A DNA stretch of 64,000 bases from Enterovibrio qingdaonensis (lineage in GTDB: Bacteria > Pseudomonadota > Gammaproteobacteria > Enterobacterales > Vibrionaceae). Location: positions 62,001 through 126,000 of the forward strand of contig NZ_JAJUBB010000011.1 of assembly GCF_028683135.1 (NCBI RefSeq), read 5' to 3'. Of the stretch, positions 1 to 7,303 are shown piece by piece (within the stretch, counting starts at the first letter, position 1; each line of letters starts with the position of its first letter). The translations under genes and the position numbers were made by a program. The notes beneath the pieces were generated by a model. It worked only from the letters and a program-made list of their open reading frames with translations, had not been told where the DNA came from and made no database searches.

Positions 1-469
1 GGAATCCCGGCGTATTCATGGTCGATTGCAGGCCGTTGATTAAGACTTGCCCACCTTGAGCGACGAACGTTTGCCATTGATCGGTATTCTTGGCTTTAAA
101 ATCTGTCAGTTCCCCACTTTTGCCATTCAAAGAAAGATCAAAACCGGACGAAAATACCTGTTGAATTCGGTCATTACCGTGTGGCGACTCGATACTAGAG
201 AAACCTGAAGAACCGACGCCTAATTGCAAGTGCTCTGGCGTAACGTGCAATTTCAGCGTATCGCCCACCTGATCAACCCGGTAATGCACCAAGCTCTGGC
301 TAAGCATCAACGTGACTGGCTCCCGTTCTGCATCTCGCGCTGTATGGGCATAAACCCAATAGCGTTTTTCATCGCCCTGTTCTGGTGAAAAGGTGACGGA
401 CTCGCCGCAGGCAGTGAGGGTAAAAATAACAGGAAGGAAAAGTGCTTTTAAACAGTTAGTTAGGTACAT
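1..469 (-). CDS. Lipoprotein of unknown function (3' end outside window)
   Basis: The minus strand is open from an ATG at 469 to the window edge, giving 156 residues. The protein opens with a short basic stretch, a hydrophobic segment and the lipobox FTLTAC with Cys at about residue 21, so it should be a lipidated envelope protein; the residue after Cys is Gly, not Asp, which favours the outer membrane. The rest is polar and shows no motif I recognise. A closer ATG at 473 is out of frame and stops at once. Family and function are unknown, and the C-terminus is not visible. Confidence 0.65.
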   Translation of the reverse strand, partial: MYLTNCLKALFLPVIFTLTACGESVTFSPEQGDEKRYWVYAHTARDAEREPVTLMLSQSLVHYRVDQVGDTLKLHVTPEHLQLGVGSSGFSSIESPHGNDRIQQVFSSGFDLSLNGKSGELTDFKAKNTDQWQTFVAQGGQVLINGLQSTMNTPGF

Positions 470-1030
470 CCATTTATCCCATAACAAAGTAAATTCTGAG
501 CTCGCAGTTGCGCAATTCGGCCATTTAAAAAGGAAATACCCGCTTAAAATCACGCAGTAAAAACATCTCAACGCTGGCTGGCTTGATAGCAATACCGTCC
601 GAGAACGAAGCGATATCGCCTTAAAAACCAACGTTTAGTAAAAACTTTCAGGTCGAGATAGTATCGACACATTGCTCAGTTAAATAGTTGATTTAAATCT
701 GAATTCATCTTTCTGCTTTCACTTCAAATTTTAAACTGTATCTATATGCAACTTACATTTTTCTAGTGCTATTGCGAAAAGGTGCCTTATGGCACCTTTT
801 TTTAGGTCTACATCACGATAATCCCGCCTAAAAACCCACCAAAAGCCTACCAAATTCACAAATAGACCCCGTTGTGTGATTGCCTTCTCGTTCGATGAAA
901 CATGCAACATTTCTCCAGTAAAGGGCGTATTTGTCCAATATCTTTGGCAACGTCTGCGGCGCATAATCTCCCCATAAACAACGAGGTGAAAAACCTTATT
1001 AATTCCAAAACGTTAATGAAAAGGTCTCTT
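470..1030. other. Long intergenic region between divergent lipoprotein and PTS genes
   Basis: This 560-bp stretch holds no convincing gene. It contains one strong hairpin terminator (777-803, listed separately). The open frame entering the EIIC gene from 902 lacks a ribosome site, and its N-terminal extension is unlike PTS proteins. A half CRP-like motif TGTGA lies at 874-878 without a good second half. The region should carry the EIIC promoter. Confidence 0.5.
777..803 (+). terminator. Orphan intrinsic terminator upstream of the PTS EIIC gene
   Basis: A GGTGCC stem, TTAT loop and GGCACC stem is followed by seven T on the plus strand and preceded by four A. No plus-strand gene lies before it in the window and the flanking left gene runs the other way. 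It must therefore end either a short untranslated RNA or an attenuated leader of the PTS transcript. Confidence 0.75.
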
Positions 1031-2083
1031 ATGAAAACAAATGTTGCAGAACTCAAACGACACCTCCTCACGGGTACCAGCCACATGCTGCCGTTCGTTG
1101 TTGCGGGTGGTGTACTTCTTGCTCTGTCTGTAATGCTGGGTGGTAAAGGCGCGGTTCCAGAAGGTGTTTTCCTAGAAGGCATTTGGGACATGGGTATCGC
1201 AGGTTTCACCCTGTTCGTTCCTGTTCTGGGTGGTTACATCGCTTACTCAATCGCTGACCGTCCAGCTCTAGCGCCTGGTATGATTGGTGCTTACCTTGCT
1301 AACCAAGTACAAGCAGGTTTCCTTGGTGCTATCGTGGTGGGTTTCATCGCGGGTTATGTAGTACTGCAACTGAAGCGCATCCCTCTTTCTAACAAGCTTA
1401 AAGCGCTTTCTACTTATTTCATCATCCCAATCGGCGGTACTTTCATCGTATCTGCACTGGTTGTATGGGTGATCGGCCAGCCAATCGCTTCTTTCATGCT
1501 GTTCATGAACGAAGGTCTGCAATCAATGGCGGGTACTTCTAAAGCGGTTCTGGGTGCAATCCTAGGTGGTATGACTGCATTCGATATGGGCGGTCCAATC
1601 AACAAAGTAGCAACCCTGTTCGCACAAACTCAAGTTGGCACTCAGCCTTGGCTGATGGGCGGTGTTGGTGTCGCAATCTGTGTTCCACCACTAGGTATGG
1701 CTCTGGCAACATTCCTTGCTCCTAAGAAATACTCTCCAGAAGAGAAAGAAGCAGGTAAAGCAGCGGCAATCATGGGCTGTATCGGTATCACTGAAGGTGC
1801 AATCCCATTCGCAGCGAATGACCCAGCACGTGTAATCCCAGCAATCGTAGCAGGCGGTATCGTAGGTAACGTCGTCGCATTCCTGGCTGGCGTACTGAAC
1901 CACGCACCTTGGGGTGGCCTGATTGTTCTGCCGGTAGTTGAAGGCCGCATGATGTACGTCGTCGCTGTCATCGCCGGTGCCGCAACCACGGCTCTGATTG
2001 TCAACGCACTGAAAAAACCAGTAGCAGACCGCGAAGAAGAAAAGCAAACGCAAACCGAAGAACTGGAACTGTCCTTCGATTAA
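1031..2083 (+). CDS. PTS fructose-like permease, EIIC component
   Basis: A 350-residue integral membrane protein of the fructose-family EIIC (FrwC/FryC-like). About nine hydrophobic segments surround the family signatures: GTSHMLPFVVAGG near residue 15, DMGGPINK near 180 and GITEGAIPFA near 245, which belong to the sugar-binding core. I place the start at ATG 1031, just after AAGG, because the protein then begins MKTNVAELKRHLLTGTSHM as in relatives; the longer frame from 902 adds 43 unrelated residues. It transports a hexose while EIIB phosphorylates it. The EIIB gene follows by 40 bp. The HPr-EI-EIIA fusion it needs is 27 kb away on the other strand, next to a second EIIB. The sugar is not proven by sequence; mannose is inferred from the GH92 neighbours. 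Confidence 0.9.
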   Translation: MKTNVAELKRHLLTGTSHMLPFVVAGGVLLALSVMLGGKGAVPEGVFLEGIWDMGIAGFTLFVPVLGGYIAYSIADRPALAPGMIGAYLANQVQAGFLGAIVVGFIAGYVVLQLKRIPLSNKLKALSTYFIIPIGGTFIVSALVVWVIGQPIASFMLFMNEGLQSMAGTSKAVLGAILGGMTAFDMGGPINKVATLFAQTQVGTQPWLMGGVGVAICVPPLGMALATFLAPKKYSPEEKEAGKAAAIMGCIGITEGAIPFAANDPARVIPAIVAGGIVGNVVAFLAGVLNHAPWGGLIVLPVVEGRMMYVVAVIAGAATTALIVNALKKPVADREEEKQTQTEELELSFD

Positions 2084-2123
2084 TGAATAAAGACACAAAT
2101 AAGAAATACATAGGTAAATGATT

Positions 2124-2438
2124 ATGAAATTGATTGGTGTAACATCTTGCCCATCTGGCGTAGCGCACACTTACATGGCTGCTGAAGCTCTGGAAACCGC
2201 AGCACGCGCTAAAGGTTGGGAAGCAAAGATTGAAACACAAGGCGCGATTGGTATCGAAAACGAACTGACCGCAGCAGACATCGAAGCAGCAGATGTTGTG
2301 GTACTGACTAAAGATATCGCCATCAAGAAAGAAGAGCGTTTTGCGGGCAAGAAAATCGTTCGTGTAACGGTAACACAAGCAGCAAAACAAGCGCCTGAAA
2401 TCGTTAGCAAGCTAGAAGCGATGTTAGCGCAAGCGTAA
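2124..2438 (+). CDS. PTS fructose-like EIIB component
   Basis: A 104-residue cytoplasmic EIIB of the fructose type. The phosphocysteine loop TSCPSGVAHTYMAAEAL begins at about residue 7, and the ETQGAIGIEN motif follows. It passes phosphate from EIIA to the sugar entering through EIIC. Two in-frame ATG codons (2118 and 2124) are possible; 2124 leaves better spacing from the AGGT at 2112 and gives the usual MKLIGVTSCPSG start. It is cotranscribed with EIIC and ends at a strong terminator. A second EIIB gene lies at 31072-31368, so two EIIBs may compete for, or specialise on, one EIIC. Confidence 0.93.
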   Translation: MKLIGVTSCPSGVAHTYMAAEALETAARAKGWEAKIETQGAIGIENELTAADIEAADVVVLTKDIAIKKEERFAGKKIVRVTVTQAAKQAPEIVSKLEAMLAQA

Positions 2439-2450
2439 GAAAAAAGAGCG

Positions 2451-2488
2451 ATGCAGGGTGGCAACAATAATCCACCCTGCATTCTTTT
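2451..2488 (+). terminator. Intrinsic terminator of the EIIC-EIIB operon
   Basis: An 11-bp perfect stem (2451-2461 with 2472-2482) closes a 10-nt loop and is followed by TCTTTT. It separates the PTS pair from the AraC gene, which therefore has its own promoter. Confidence 0.9.
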
Positions 2489-2547
2489 ATTCCAGTGACG
2501 GAAATCACCTCAGGCATCGCGACACCTACTTAGCCAAAGTCGCCAAT

Positions 2548-2575
2548 TTTTCGCTAATACCTTTTCGCTAATACC
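2548..2575 (+). repeat. Tandem 14-bp direct repeat in AraC gene promoter region
   Basis: TTTTCGCTAATACC occurs twice head to tail, 76 bp before the AraC start codon. A partial inverted copy (GGTATTTCG) sits at about 2609. AraC-family regulators typically bind direct repeats, so this is a candidate autoregulatory site; a simple slippage duplication is the alternative. Confidence 0.6.
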
Positions 2576-2651
2576 TAAGCCACTTCCACACAACACCCGT
2601 TAGGTTGCTTAGGTATTTCGAATAATAAAAAAACAACGTCAGGGCTACACC

Positions 2652-3479
2652 ATGTACCAACATATTTCCGACTCATTGAGTGCTTTCCAAGGTTCACTTG
2701 TTCGCATCTGCAGCAGTGAAAATACGCCGCCAGAAGGCGCGTATCAGGTTAACTTTAACCGCTTGGAAATCATTCTTGAGGGGAAATATGATTTGGTCGT
2801 GGATGCGAACCAAGGTGATGAACACCTTACGCTAAATCAAAACGACATGATCTACATCCCGTCGAATGCGTGGAGCAAACCCACTTGGGAAAACTCCTGC
2901 AAAATGATGTCGATCTTGTTCAGTAAAAATCAGGTCGGTTTCAGCTTTGTTCACTTCCAAGAAGGCGAAGGCTTTGTTGAGGTGTTCAAACACGCCATGC
3001 CACTCCCCTCTTCAATGGCTTTAGAGCACCTCATTGACTCACTAAACAGCCTCGCGACCGAACCACGTTTCAGTGCCATGGGTGGGTCGTTGGCCAAGGC
3101 TTTGCTTATTTACTGCCGTGAGCTGCTGCAAAACCCGCAACTAGAGAAAACCAGCCGCTCGGAAAAACTCTACCGCAGCATGTGTATTTACGTGCAGGAG
3201 AACTTCCACAAAGACATTACGCGCGTGTCTATCGCCGATCGCTTTGGCGTTTCGCAAGCGCATGTCTCACGCCTGTTTAACCAAGAAGGCTCAGTGAAGT
3301 TTGCAGACTACGTAACCTACGTACGCCTCGACCGCGCGAAGTTTATGCTCAAGAAGTACAACTTCAAAGTCGATGAAATCGCGCACCGCTGTGGCTTCAG
3401 AGACACCAACTACTTCTGCCGTGTGTTTAAACAGAAAACCGGTAAGACACCAAGTGGGTATCGTTTAGCGGCAGGATAG
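2652..3479 (+). CDS. AraC-family transcriptional regulator
   Basis: A 275-residue regulator. The first 150 residues resemble a cupin-like sugar-sensing domain (ending near PSNAWSKPTWENS), followed by two helix-turn-helix units in residues 175-272, including ITRVSIADRFGVSQAHVSRLF and the second unit DEIAHRCGFRDTNYFCRVFK, the AraC hallmark. The start ATG 2652 follows AGGGCT weakly. It lies directly after the PTS EIIC-EIIB operon and is the only regulator adjacent to either half of the PTS/GH92 system, so it is the likely local regulator of mannoside use. The inducer is unknown. Confidence 0.88.
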   Translation: MYQHISDSLSAFQGSLVRICSSENTPPEGAYQVNFNRLEIILEGKYDLVVDANQGDEHLTLNQNDMIYIPSNAWSKPTWENSCKMMSILFSKNQVGFSFVHFQEGEGFVEVFKHAMPLPSSMALEHLIDSLNSLATEPRFSAMGGSLAKALLIYCRELLQNPQLEKTSRSEKLYRSMCIYVQENFHKDITRVSIADRFGVSQAHVSRLFNQEGSVKFADYVTYVRLDRAKFMLKKYNFKVDEIAHRCGFRDTNYFCRVFKQKTGKTPSGYRLAAG

Positions 3480-3535
3480 TCCGCTAACAGTTCTTTTCCG
3501 AAAGGGCTATTCAACCAAAAAACACACTACTCTCG

Positions 3536-3568
3536 AAAGCCTTCAATACCCGTTGAAGGCTTCGTTAT
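3536..3568 (+). terminator. Intrinsic terminator of the AraC gene
   Basis: The stem AGCCTTCAA / TTGAAGGCT (3538-3546 with 3553-3561) is followed by TCGTTATTT. The T-tract is modest. Confidence 0.65.
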
Positions 3569-3743
3569 TTAAGTTTGTCCAATCGATAACAGAGGGTTTG
3601 TTTTAGATTTTTTCCCCAAAACAAGCCTGCACCAGTCGAACTCTTTTGTAGACAATTTGTTGCCTGAGTTGGTTTTTACTAATACCGAAATCTGCAACGA
3701 GGTCAAATAAGTTGTCGCCCTAATAGCGATAGGAACTTAAATC

Positions 3744-3842
3744 ATGCCTCAACCACATACCCAACTTGCTCATCAACACTTCTTCCCCCCCCCCTTTGCC
3801 GACAGCCCACCTCACGCGCAACATGTTGATTTTTTGTGGTAA
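3744..3842 (+). CDS. Possible 32-aa His/Pro-rich leader peptide with C10 tract
   Basis: ATG 3744 is preceded by AGGA at 3731-3734 (nine bases away) and opens a 32-codon frame ending at TAA 3840. The peptide has five His (PHTQLAHQH and PHAQH) and a run of Pro encoded by ten consecutive C (3785-3794). It is too short for a similarity argument and I recognise no family. Its place upstream of a metal- or metalloid-type permease makes a metal-responsive leader conceivable. It may equally be chance or a decayed gene. Confidence 0.25.
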   Translation: MPQPHTQLAHQHFFPPPFADSPPHAQHVDFLW

Positions 3843-3912
3843 TTAAATAAGTGAAACAATTCTTCCGACAAAAATCGTAGATCACAAACACAATTATAAT
3901 GTCCAATACTAA

Positions 3913-3948
3913 ATATACATACTTGCACGATTGTGCATATGTGTATAT
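3913..3948 (+). promoter_or_regulatory. Candidate ArsR-type operator upstream of the permease
   Basis: A 16-bp left arm (ATATACATACTTGCAC) and right arm (GTGCATATGTGTATAT) match at 13 of 16 positions around a GATT centre. AT-rich dyads of this kind are typical ArsR/SmtB operators. An ArsR gene is second in the unit, so autoregulation is the simple reading. Confidence 0.6.
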
Positions 3949-3983
3949 TATCGCGCATCTTTTACTTACTAGAGACTCCAATT

Positions 3984-4907
3984 GTGGATGCCAAATTAGT
4001 TATTGCGTTAAATGAGTTCTTTTATGTGGCCAAAGGATTAGTCGTTATCATCGCTATAGTGTCGGTATTGACTGGCATCATGCGAGAGTATATCCCTCAA
4101 GATAAACTCCAAGCGACGCTGACCAAACACGACAAATGGGGAACCTTATTAGGTGCTTTGTTCGGAATGCTAACCCCATTTTGTAGCGCAGCCGTGGTTC
4201 CTGTGACCATGGCAATGGCTTCAATGGGTGCATCATTGGGAACTGTGATGAGTTTCATCATCTCGGCTCCACTGTGTAACTTCATCGTATTAGCGATGGT
4301 GTACGCGGCGTTCGGATTGAAGATCACTGCTGTGTACTTCTTCGTGACATTTACGGCAGCAGTGCTGGGTGGTTACTTGATTTCGAAGTCACCTTGGAGA
4401 AACGAGATTAAACGTGGTGCTGAACTTGAAGACACTGAAGGTAAAGGCTGTTCAAGTAAAAACACAACCAACATTTGTGGCGCAACCCCTTCTTCAGCAT
4501 CAAGAATGCGTAATGCGATGAGTGGAGCTTGGGCTTTGTTTAAGCGAATCATCCCTTATGTACTACTGGGTGCAGCAATCAGTGGATTTTCGGCGGCTTA
4601 CCTGCCAGCAGACTTGGTGGAGAAATACGTGGGTGGCGATAGCTTCCAATCTATCGTGGTCGCTTCATTGATTGGTATTCCGCTTTACCTACGTATCGAG
4701 ATGGCGATTCCGCTGCTTAACGTGTTAATTGCAAAAGGAATGGGCTTAGGTGCCGCTTTGGCATTAATTATTGGCGGAACAGGTGCCAGTTTGCCTGAAA
4801 TCGCGCTAGTATCAGCTGTCCTAAAAAGAAAAGCCGTCATCGCGTTTATAGGAATCGTCTTAACGACAGCCATCATTGGTGGCACTATCTTCCAATACGT
4901 TGTGTAA
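3984..4907 (+). CDS. Permease of the UPF0718/ArsP/SO_0444 family
   Basis: About 307 residues with eight or so membrane segments. The family motif TPFCSAAVVPVTMAM lies near residue 60 and is repeated in diverged form in the second half (GIPLYLRIEMAIPLL). Such permeases export metals or (organo)arsenicals. A loop between the halves carries three Cys (GKGCSSKNTTNICG), which could bind metal. I use GTG 3984 (after AGAG) because upstream ATGs fall in the operator dyad. An ArsR regulator follows by 77 bp with a hairpin between. The substrate is not determined: Cu/Zn export or methylarsenite export are both reasonable. Confidence 0.8.
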   Translation: MDAKLVIALNEFFYVAKGLVVIIAIVSVLTGIMREYIPQDKLQATLTKHDKWGTLLGALFGMLTPFCSAAVVPVTMAMASMGASLGTVMSFIISAPLCNFIVLAMVYAAFGLKITAVYFFVTFTAAVLGGYLISKSPWRNEIKRGAELEDTEGKGCSSKNTTNICGATPSSASRMRNAMSGAWALFKRIIPYVLLGAAISGFSAAYLPADLVEKYVGGDSFQSIVVASLIGIPLYLRIEMAIPLLNVLIAKGMGLGAALALIIGGTGASLPEIALVSAVLKRKAVIAFIGIVLTTAIIGGTIFQYVV

Positions 4908-4936
4908 AATAGGTTGCTCAGGACAATATAAAACTT

Positions 4937-4961
4937 CGCGCCACTCATAGTGAGTGGCGCG
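4937..4961 (+). other. Perfect hairpin between permease and ArsR genes
   Basis: CGCGCCACTCA and TGAGTGGCGCG form an 11-bp perfect stem with a 3-nt loop and no T-tract. It looks like an mRNA-processing or stability hairpin, or a weak terminator that lowers arsR expression, rather than an efficient terminator. Confidence 0.6.
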
Positions 4962-4984
4962 ACTTCGTTGAAAGGGTAAAAACC

Positions 4985-5383
4985 GTGATAGATGAAAAAT
5001 ATATTGATTCGCTAAAAGCCTTGTCGGAGCCAAATCGACTACGACTGTTCTGGTTGTTCCTGCATGTTGATGAATGCATAGCAGTAGCTGAAGCAATAGA
5101 CATCATTGGTGAAACTCAATACAACGTGTCTCGCAATCTAAAAATGCTCTACAAAGCAGGCTTACTCAACCATGAGAAGAAAGGTAAGTGGGTGTTCTAC
5201 ACCTTAAAAGAACAAACGGCTCCACACTGTAAAGCCTTGATAGATTCAGTAAGACACTTGCCCGAAGACGATTTTAAAGAAGTAGTCAAACGTTGCCTAA
5301 TTCGTTTATCTATGCGAGTTGATGGGGAATGTGTTATCGGCCCAGACAGCGAGATATGGCACAGCAAGAATGCTAGTTCTTAA
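4985..5383 (+). CDS. ArsR-family transcriptional regulator lacking the CxC sensor motif
   Basis: A 132-residue winged-helix protein starting at GTG 4985 after AAGGGT. The N-terminal half has the ArsR signature ALSEPNRLRLF and the recognition region ETQYNVSRNLKMLYKAGLL. The usual arsenite site ELCVC is replaced by DECIAV, so only one Cys remains there; three more Cys occur near the C-terminus (HCKA, RCLI, GECV) and could form a different thiol site. It likely represses the preceding permease through the dyad at 3913-3948. The inducing metal is unknown. Confidence 0.88.
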   Translation: MIDEKYIDSLKALSEPNRLRLFWLFLHVDECIAVAEAIDIIGETQYNVSRNLKMLYKAGLLNHEKKGKWVFYTLKEQTAPHCKALIDSVRHLPEDDFKEVVKRCLIRLSMRVDGECVIGPDSEIWHSKNASS

Positions 5384-5400
5384 TAAACGAGGCGCGATAA

Positions 5401-5424
5401 GGGGATACCTAGGGTATCCCTTTT
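5401..5424 (+). terminator. Intrinsic terminator after ArsR
   Basis: GGGATACC / GGTATCCC (5402-5409 with 5413-5420), a 3-nt loop and TTTT. Confidence 0.8.
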
Positions 5425-5443
5425 GAAAATAGTGGTGTGACCT

Positions 5444-5887
5444 ATGAATACTTACACTCAGCAAGAACTTAATTCTATTCTTATGCAACACAAACTTTGG
5501 CTCGAAAACAAAGGCGGGAAACGTGCACAATTACACAATGCTGACCTAAGCCACTTAGCACTTCAAAACCTTGATCTTCGTTGCGCCAATCTAATCCGTA
5601 CTAACTTTAGTAATGCAGATTTATCAGGCACCAACATGAATGAAGCTGACATTACTTACGCCGACTTTAGCTATGCGAAGCTGAACAATGCGACTTTCCG
5701 TGATGCAGACTTACGAAACGCAAACATGACTCACGCGCAAATGCTCGACGTCGATTTATATCGCGCTGACCTATTTCGAACCGATTTCAGTCAAGCCAAT
5801 ATAAGAGATAGTGCACCCAACTGTGTCGACGTTAGCAAGACCGTCATCAAACTGCGAAATCCAAATCAACAGTGTATTTCTAAATGA
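5444..5887 (+). CDS. Pentapeptide-repeat protein
   Basis: A 147-residue protein in which residues 25-125 are successive A(D/N)LXX units (for example NADLSH, CANLIR, NADLSG, YADFSY, DADLRN, RADLFR), predicted to form a right-handed quadrilateral beta-helix. It is shorter than Qnr proteins (about 218 residues) and has no loop insertions, so a gyrase-protection role is not indicated. The N-terminus (LNSILMQHKLWLENKGGKRA) is helical, as in many cytosolic members. It has its own small intergenic space after the ArsR terminator and may not be linked functionally to the permease. Confidence 0.88.
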   Translation: MNTYTQQELNSILMQHKLWLENKGGKRAQLHNADLSHLALQNLDLRCANLIRTNFSNADLSGTNMNEADITYADFSYAKLNNATFRDADLRNANMTHAQMLDVDLYRADLFRTDFSQANIRDSAPNCVDVSKTVIKLRNPNQQCISK

Positions 5888-6070
5888 AATAATTTTTTCA
5901 AAAAGTACAGTGCGGCAAAGCGAGACTCACACTTTAAAGAAAACCTAATAGCTAATCTGGAAAAGGTGATTCGTTCGTTTGCTATTTTGCTTTAAGTGGC
6001 AAAAATCCGCGCATGTTGATAAAGAGGTTAGTGTTTTCAGCGATTTTCGAAAAGCGGAAGGCCCAGACAA

Positions 6071-6124
6071 GTATCTGACGATTAAAGTGAGCTGATTGAT
6101 AAAGCGAAAATGACTATTTGGTTA
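6071..6124 (+). repeat. Repeat copy D (3' side of the transposase gene)
   Basis: The sequence aligns with the second half of repeats A-C: ATTAAAG-TGAGCTGA then GAAAATGACTATTTGGTT, compared with GAAATTGACCATTTGGTT in copy C. The hairpin half is degraded. It lies in direct orientation with copy A, so the transposase gene is bracketed by the repeat. Confidence 0.6.
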
Positions 6125-7084
6125 GCTATCCGGCAGTCTAATGCCCGACATCCGTTGTCGATTTAAATAAGGCAGTGCTGCTTTCACAGCCGATTCAGCC
6201 CCAACAATACTCCCTCTTTCAATCCGTGTGCATGCTTGTAACCAACATTCAGTATCTAGACCAAGGCGTGCGAGCATTGGCGGTAACGTATTGTCGATAT
6301 ACCCTCGCTTGTCATCACGCACTTGTTTTCCTGTCCAATCAACCAACGCCAAATAGTCCATTAGCCGAAAAGGGAGCCCATCCGGCATGTCTTTACGAGG
6401 GTTTCCGGCAAACGGAAATAAGTTTGGTGCTGTCACTTCGTCATTTTTCAGAGACTCAATTCGGCTTTTCACAGATGTATGGTCAGACGTTTCTGGCGTG
6501 TCAGCGATTGCCGCACGTACGGGGTTTAAGTCGACATAGGCCATGGCTGCCACCAACGCTTTTTCATCCAACAGTGCTTGGCTTTTAAATCGTCCTTCCC
6601 AGAAGTGGCCTGTGCACTTGTCTTCTCTGTTCGCTTCAGCAGCGATGTGCTGATTAATAAGGCGCATAAACCAACTGATGCAGCTTAGACGCTCTCTCCA
6701 AACTTCAATGATGCCCAGACAGTTTTCCGTTTCTGCTTCCGAAAGCTTATCGCCTTGCATAAACCGCCTCACAAGCAAGGGGCCTTGATGAAATGCCAGC
6801 CAACGTTCGGCCACTTCTGCGGGTGATAGTGTCTTGGCTTGGTCAGCATTGATATGAAGCACAACATGATAATGATTGCTCATGATGGCGTAGGCACATA
6901 TATCGATACAAAACGCTTGTGAGAGAGCTAATAAACGCTTTTCAATCCATCCACGTCGGTGTTCATAGCTTGAATTGGTTGCCTCATCATGACCACACAA
7001 AAATGAGCGACGTACGCAACGAGACACGCAGTGATAGTAGGGAGTAGCGTCAATGCTGATAAGAGACGAACGCGCTTGAGCCAT
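6122..7084 (-). CDS. REP-associated tyrosine transposase (Y1/HUH, RAYT)
   Basis: About 320 residues. The N-terminus MAQARSSLISIDATPYYHC leads to CVRRSFLCG, then the metal-binding HUH motif in MSNHYHVVLH near residue 75, and the catalytic Tyr in MAYVDLNPVRA near residue 180. This is the single-Tyr transposase family that acts on hairpin repeats. ATG 7084 is preferred; the frame extends 21 codons upstream to 7147, but related proteins begin at this MA-ARS sequence and the extension overlaps repeat A. The first ten codons are repeated exactly in a stub at 11213-11242. The gene appears intact and may act on the four repeats listed here. Confidence 0.88.
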   Translation of the reverse strand: MAQARSSLISIDATPYYHCVSRCVRRSFLCGHDEATNSSYEHRRGWIEKRLLALSQAFCIDICAYAIMSNHYHVVLHINADQAKTLSPAEVAERWLAFHQGPLLVRRFMQGDKLSEAETENCLGIIEVWRERLSCISWFMRLINQHIAAEANREDKCTGHFWEGRFKSQALLDEKALVAAMAYVDLNPVRAAIADTPETSDHTSVKSRIESLKNDEVTAPNLFPFAGNPRKDMPDGLPFRLMDYLALVDWTGKQVRDDKRGYIDNTLPPMLARLGLDTECWLQACTRIERGSIVGAESAVKAALPYLNRQRMSGIRLPDS

Positions 7085-7120
7085 GGGAAGTATCTTTGAT
7101 AAACAGTATTTGGAGATGAA

Positions 7121-7225
7121 GATATCGCGGCCAAAACATGGTTTCATCTTTAGGTATTAAAGATGAGCTGACGGACATGAAATGCTGAAACTGACCGTTT
7201 TGTTCTTTTCTTAAAGTGTCTGTCT
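7121..7225 (+). repeat. Repeat copy A (5' side of transposase, upstream of 888-aa gene)
   Basis: This contains the hairpin CATCTTTA / TAAAGATG followed by a GAGCTGACGGACATGAAATG block. It matches copy C almost base for base (similarity in fact runs from 7055 to about 7240) and copy B without gaps over about 90 bp. It lies between the divergent transposase and 888-aa genes. Confidence 0.85.
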
Positions 7226-7258
7226 AAGTTTTGTTATCTCTGTCTAAGTTTTGTTATC
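7219..7258 (+). repeat. Perfect tandem duplication of a 20-bp unit
   Basis: A 20-bp unit beginning TCTGTCTAAG occurs twice in direct contact (7219-7238 and 7239-7258). Only one copy's start is found in the matching part of repeat C, so the duplication is local and recent. Confidence 0.85.
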
Positions 7259-7303
7259 AAGGCGAATAAACGCCAATGGTCTCATTACCCTAAACATTTC
7301 TTA

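Larger units (their letters stand above)
3571..3983. other. Intergenic region with mini-ORF and metal-type operator
   Basis: This 413-bp region before the permease holds a 32-codon ORF (3744-3842) and a long dyad (3913-3948), both listed separately. Nothing else in it looks like a gene. An ATG at 3933 that would extend the permease lies inside the dyad and is unlikely to be used. Confidence 0.5.

Noticed and set aside
902-1030. Longer N-terminus for the PTS EIIC gene
   Set aside because: No ribosome site, and the 43 extra residues do not resemble EIIC proteins; ATG 1031 gives the family N-terminus.
5444-5887. Qnr-type quinolone resistance protein
   Set aside because: Too short, no loop insertions, and lacks the Qnr N-terminal layout; only the generic pentapeptide fold is supported.
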